Source of the DNA: Crocinitomix sp.
GTDB lineage: Bacteria; Bacteroidota; Bacteroidia; Flavobacteriales_D; Crocinitomicaceae
Length of the DNA: 64,000 nucleotides
Assembly (NCBI GenBank): GCA_013138735.1
Contig: WTCE01000019.1
Coordinates: 1-64,000, forward strand
Direction of reading: 5' to 3'
Part shown: positions 63,408 through 64,000 of the stretch, piece by piece
Layout: each line of letters opens with the position of its first letter
Numbering within the stretch: the first letter of the stretch is position 1
Translations under genes and position numbers: made by a program
Notes under the pieces: model-generated
Database searches by the model: none
The model's input: only the letters and a program-made list of their open reading frames with translations
Told to the model about the DNA's origin: nothing

Positions 63408-64000
63408 ATGCAGAAAAATAAATATCTCACACTGTTACCCGACATTCTTATTTACAAAGGGTTTTCAAGGTGTGCGATTTTTGATCTAAAACAAAGTAAC
63501 CATTGGTTCTTGCCAAATGAATGGGGCGAAATCCTCATGAATCCCAATGGTTTTTTAGCGGAGAACTTATCCGTAAAGCTACCAACATCAAGTAAGGAAG
63601 ATATTCAGAACAACCTTATCTTTTTGAAGAGAAATGGGATAATCGATTTTGCTCAACATTCGAGCCTAAAGGATGTACCCACCGAAGCACATATTTTAAA
63701 TTATTTTACAGAAACATGCTCTATCGGCATTGAAAAATCATTTAATAGTCAATTCATTCCTATACTTAGCGCGCTCCGCATTAAAAAGTTGGAGCTCCAC
63801 TTTTTGCGCAATTCAAATATTCTAAACTGCATTTTAGTAGCGAATCAACTTAATTTTGAATCACTCGAAATTTTTCTCGATTATAAGTATACCAAGCGAC
63901 TTAACTTGAAGGAATTAAGTTGTAAAGTGCCAAAACTTACTCATATTCGAATCATCAACACGCCATTTACATATACCGAAATTTACAAGCAGCTTGAAAT
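63408..64000 (+). CDS. Partial: SPASM-type peptide maturase-like protein (grasp-with-spasm), N-terminal part
   Basis: An open frame of 197 codons from an ATG at 63408 that runs off the window without a stop. It begins MQKNKYLTLLPDILIYKGFS, then CAIFDLKQSNHWFLPNEWGEIL, a block NNLIFLKRNGIIDFA, and later FIPILSALRIKKLELHFLRN and ELSCKVPKLTHIRIINTPFTY. This order (short PqqD-like N-terminus with VKG.RSIICDLQ-like text, FIPN, then helical region and KHIELRFF-like strand) is what I recall from GwsS, the SPASM peptide maturase of grasp-with-spasm RiPP systems. The radical SAM cysteines, if present, would lie beyond the window or be absent in this family branch. Partner ATP-grasp and precursor genes are not visible. 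Confidence 0.6.
   Translation, partial: MQKNKYLTLLPDILIYKGFSRCAIFDLKQSNHWFLPNEWGEILMNPNGFLAENLSVKLPTSSKEDIQNNLIFLKRNGIIDFAQHSSLKDVPTEAHILNYFTETCSIGIEKSFNSQFIPILSALRIKKLELHFLRNSNILNCILVANQLNFESLEIFLDYKYTKRLNLKELSCKVPKLTHIRIINTPFTYTEIYKQLE

Overview
The window comes from an AT-rich member of the Bacteroidota, most likely Flavobacteriales and possibly close to Crocinitomicaceae. The evidence is: several secreted proteins ending in type IX secretion (T9SS) C-terminal sorting domains (PNP...G.Y/F motif); promoters of the Bacteroidota type (TTTG, about 17-23 nt, TAnnTTTG) with few Shine-Dalgarno sequences; a dodecin, RprXY-like two-component pair, DUF4920 lipoprotein and WG-repeat protein of the kinds common in this phylum. 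I see no rRNA, tRNA or CRISPR array.

Layout. 0.2-2.0 kb: a secreted CocE/NonD-type hydrolase. 2.2-12.9 kb: a surface-polysaccharide locus (initiating sugar transferase, DegT aminotransferase, WaaL/Wzy-type ligase, Wzz-like protein, two glycosyltransferases, Wzy polymerase, Wzx flippase, GT2, PIG-L deacetylase). 13.4-23.7 kb: housekeeping genes (RNase Y, ZapA and a coiled-coil partner, M23 peptidase, dodecin, histidine kinase and response regulator, CsaA-like protein, DUF4920 lipoprotein, ClbS/DfsB-like protein, Kdo transferase WaaA). 23.8-33.3 kb: a second sugar locus, read rightward, holding what looks like a complete UDP-2,3-diacetamido-glucuronate set (WbpA/B/D/E-like), UDP-glucose dehydrogenase, UDP-xylose synthase and RfbB. 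A GmrSD-like DUF262-DUF1524 nuclease gene is embedded in it. 33.3-53.1 kb: mostly secreted or lipid-anchored proteins of unknown role (LRR protein, T9SS proteins, a paralogous pair, triple TonB-C-like protein, DUF2891, WG repeats) plus an ABC-F ATPase.

54.0-57.15 kb: a well-delimited mobile element. It has 28-bp terminal inverted repeats, a perfect 8-bp target duplication (TTAAATTA) and an IS1595/ISXO2-type transposase broken by one in-frame TAA. It carries five passenger genes: an unknown 241-residue protein, an HNH endonuclease, an XRE regulator with its own palindromic operator, and two small proteins. This is the best candidate in the window for an undescribed system.

57.3-62.8 kb: DinB-like protein, Crp-family regulator, an ECF sigma/anti-sigma pair leading into DUF2490 and CotH genes, and a GNAT acetyltransferase. 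The right edge (63.4 kb on) holds the start of a gene, open to the window end, whose N-terminal part resembles SPASM-domain peptide maturases of grasp-with-spasm RiPP systems. A strong GU-containing hairpin precedes it, so a peptide-modification cluster may begin here and continue outside the window.
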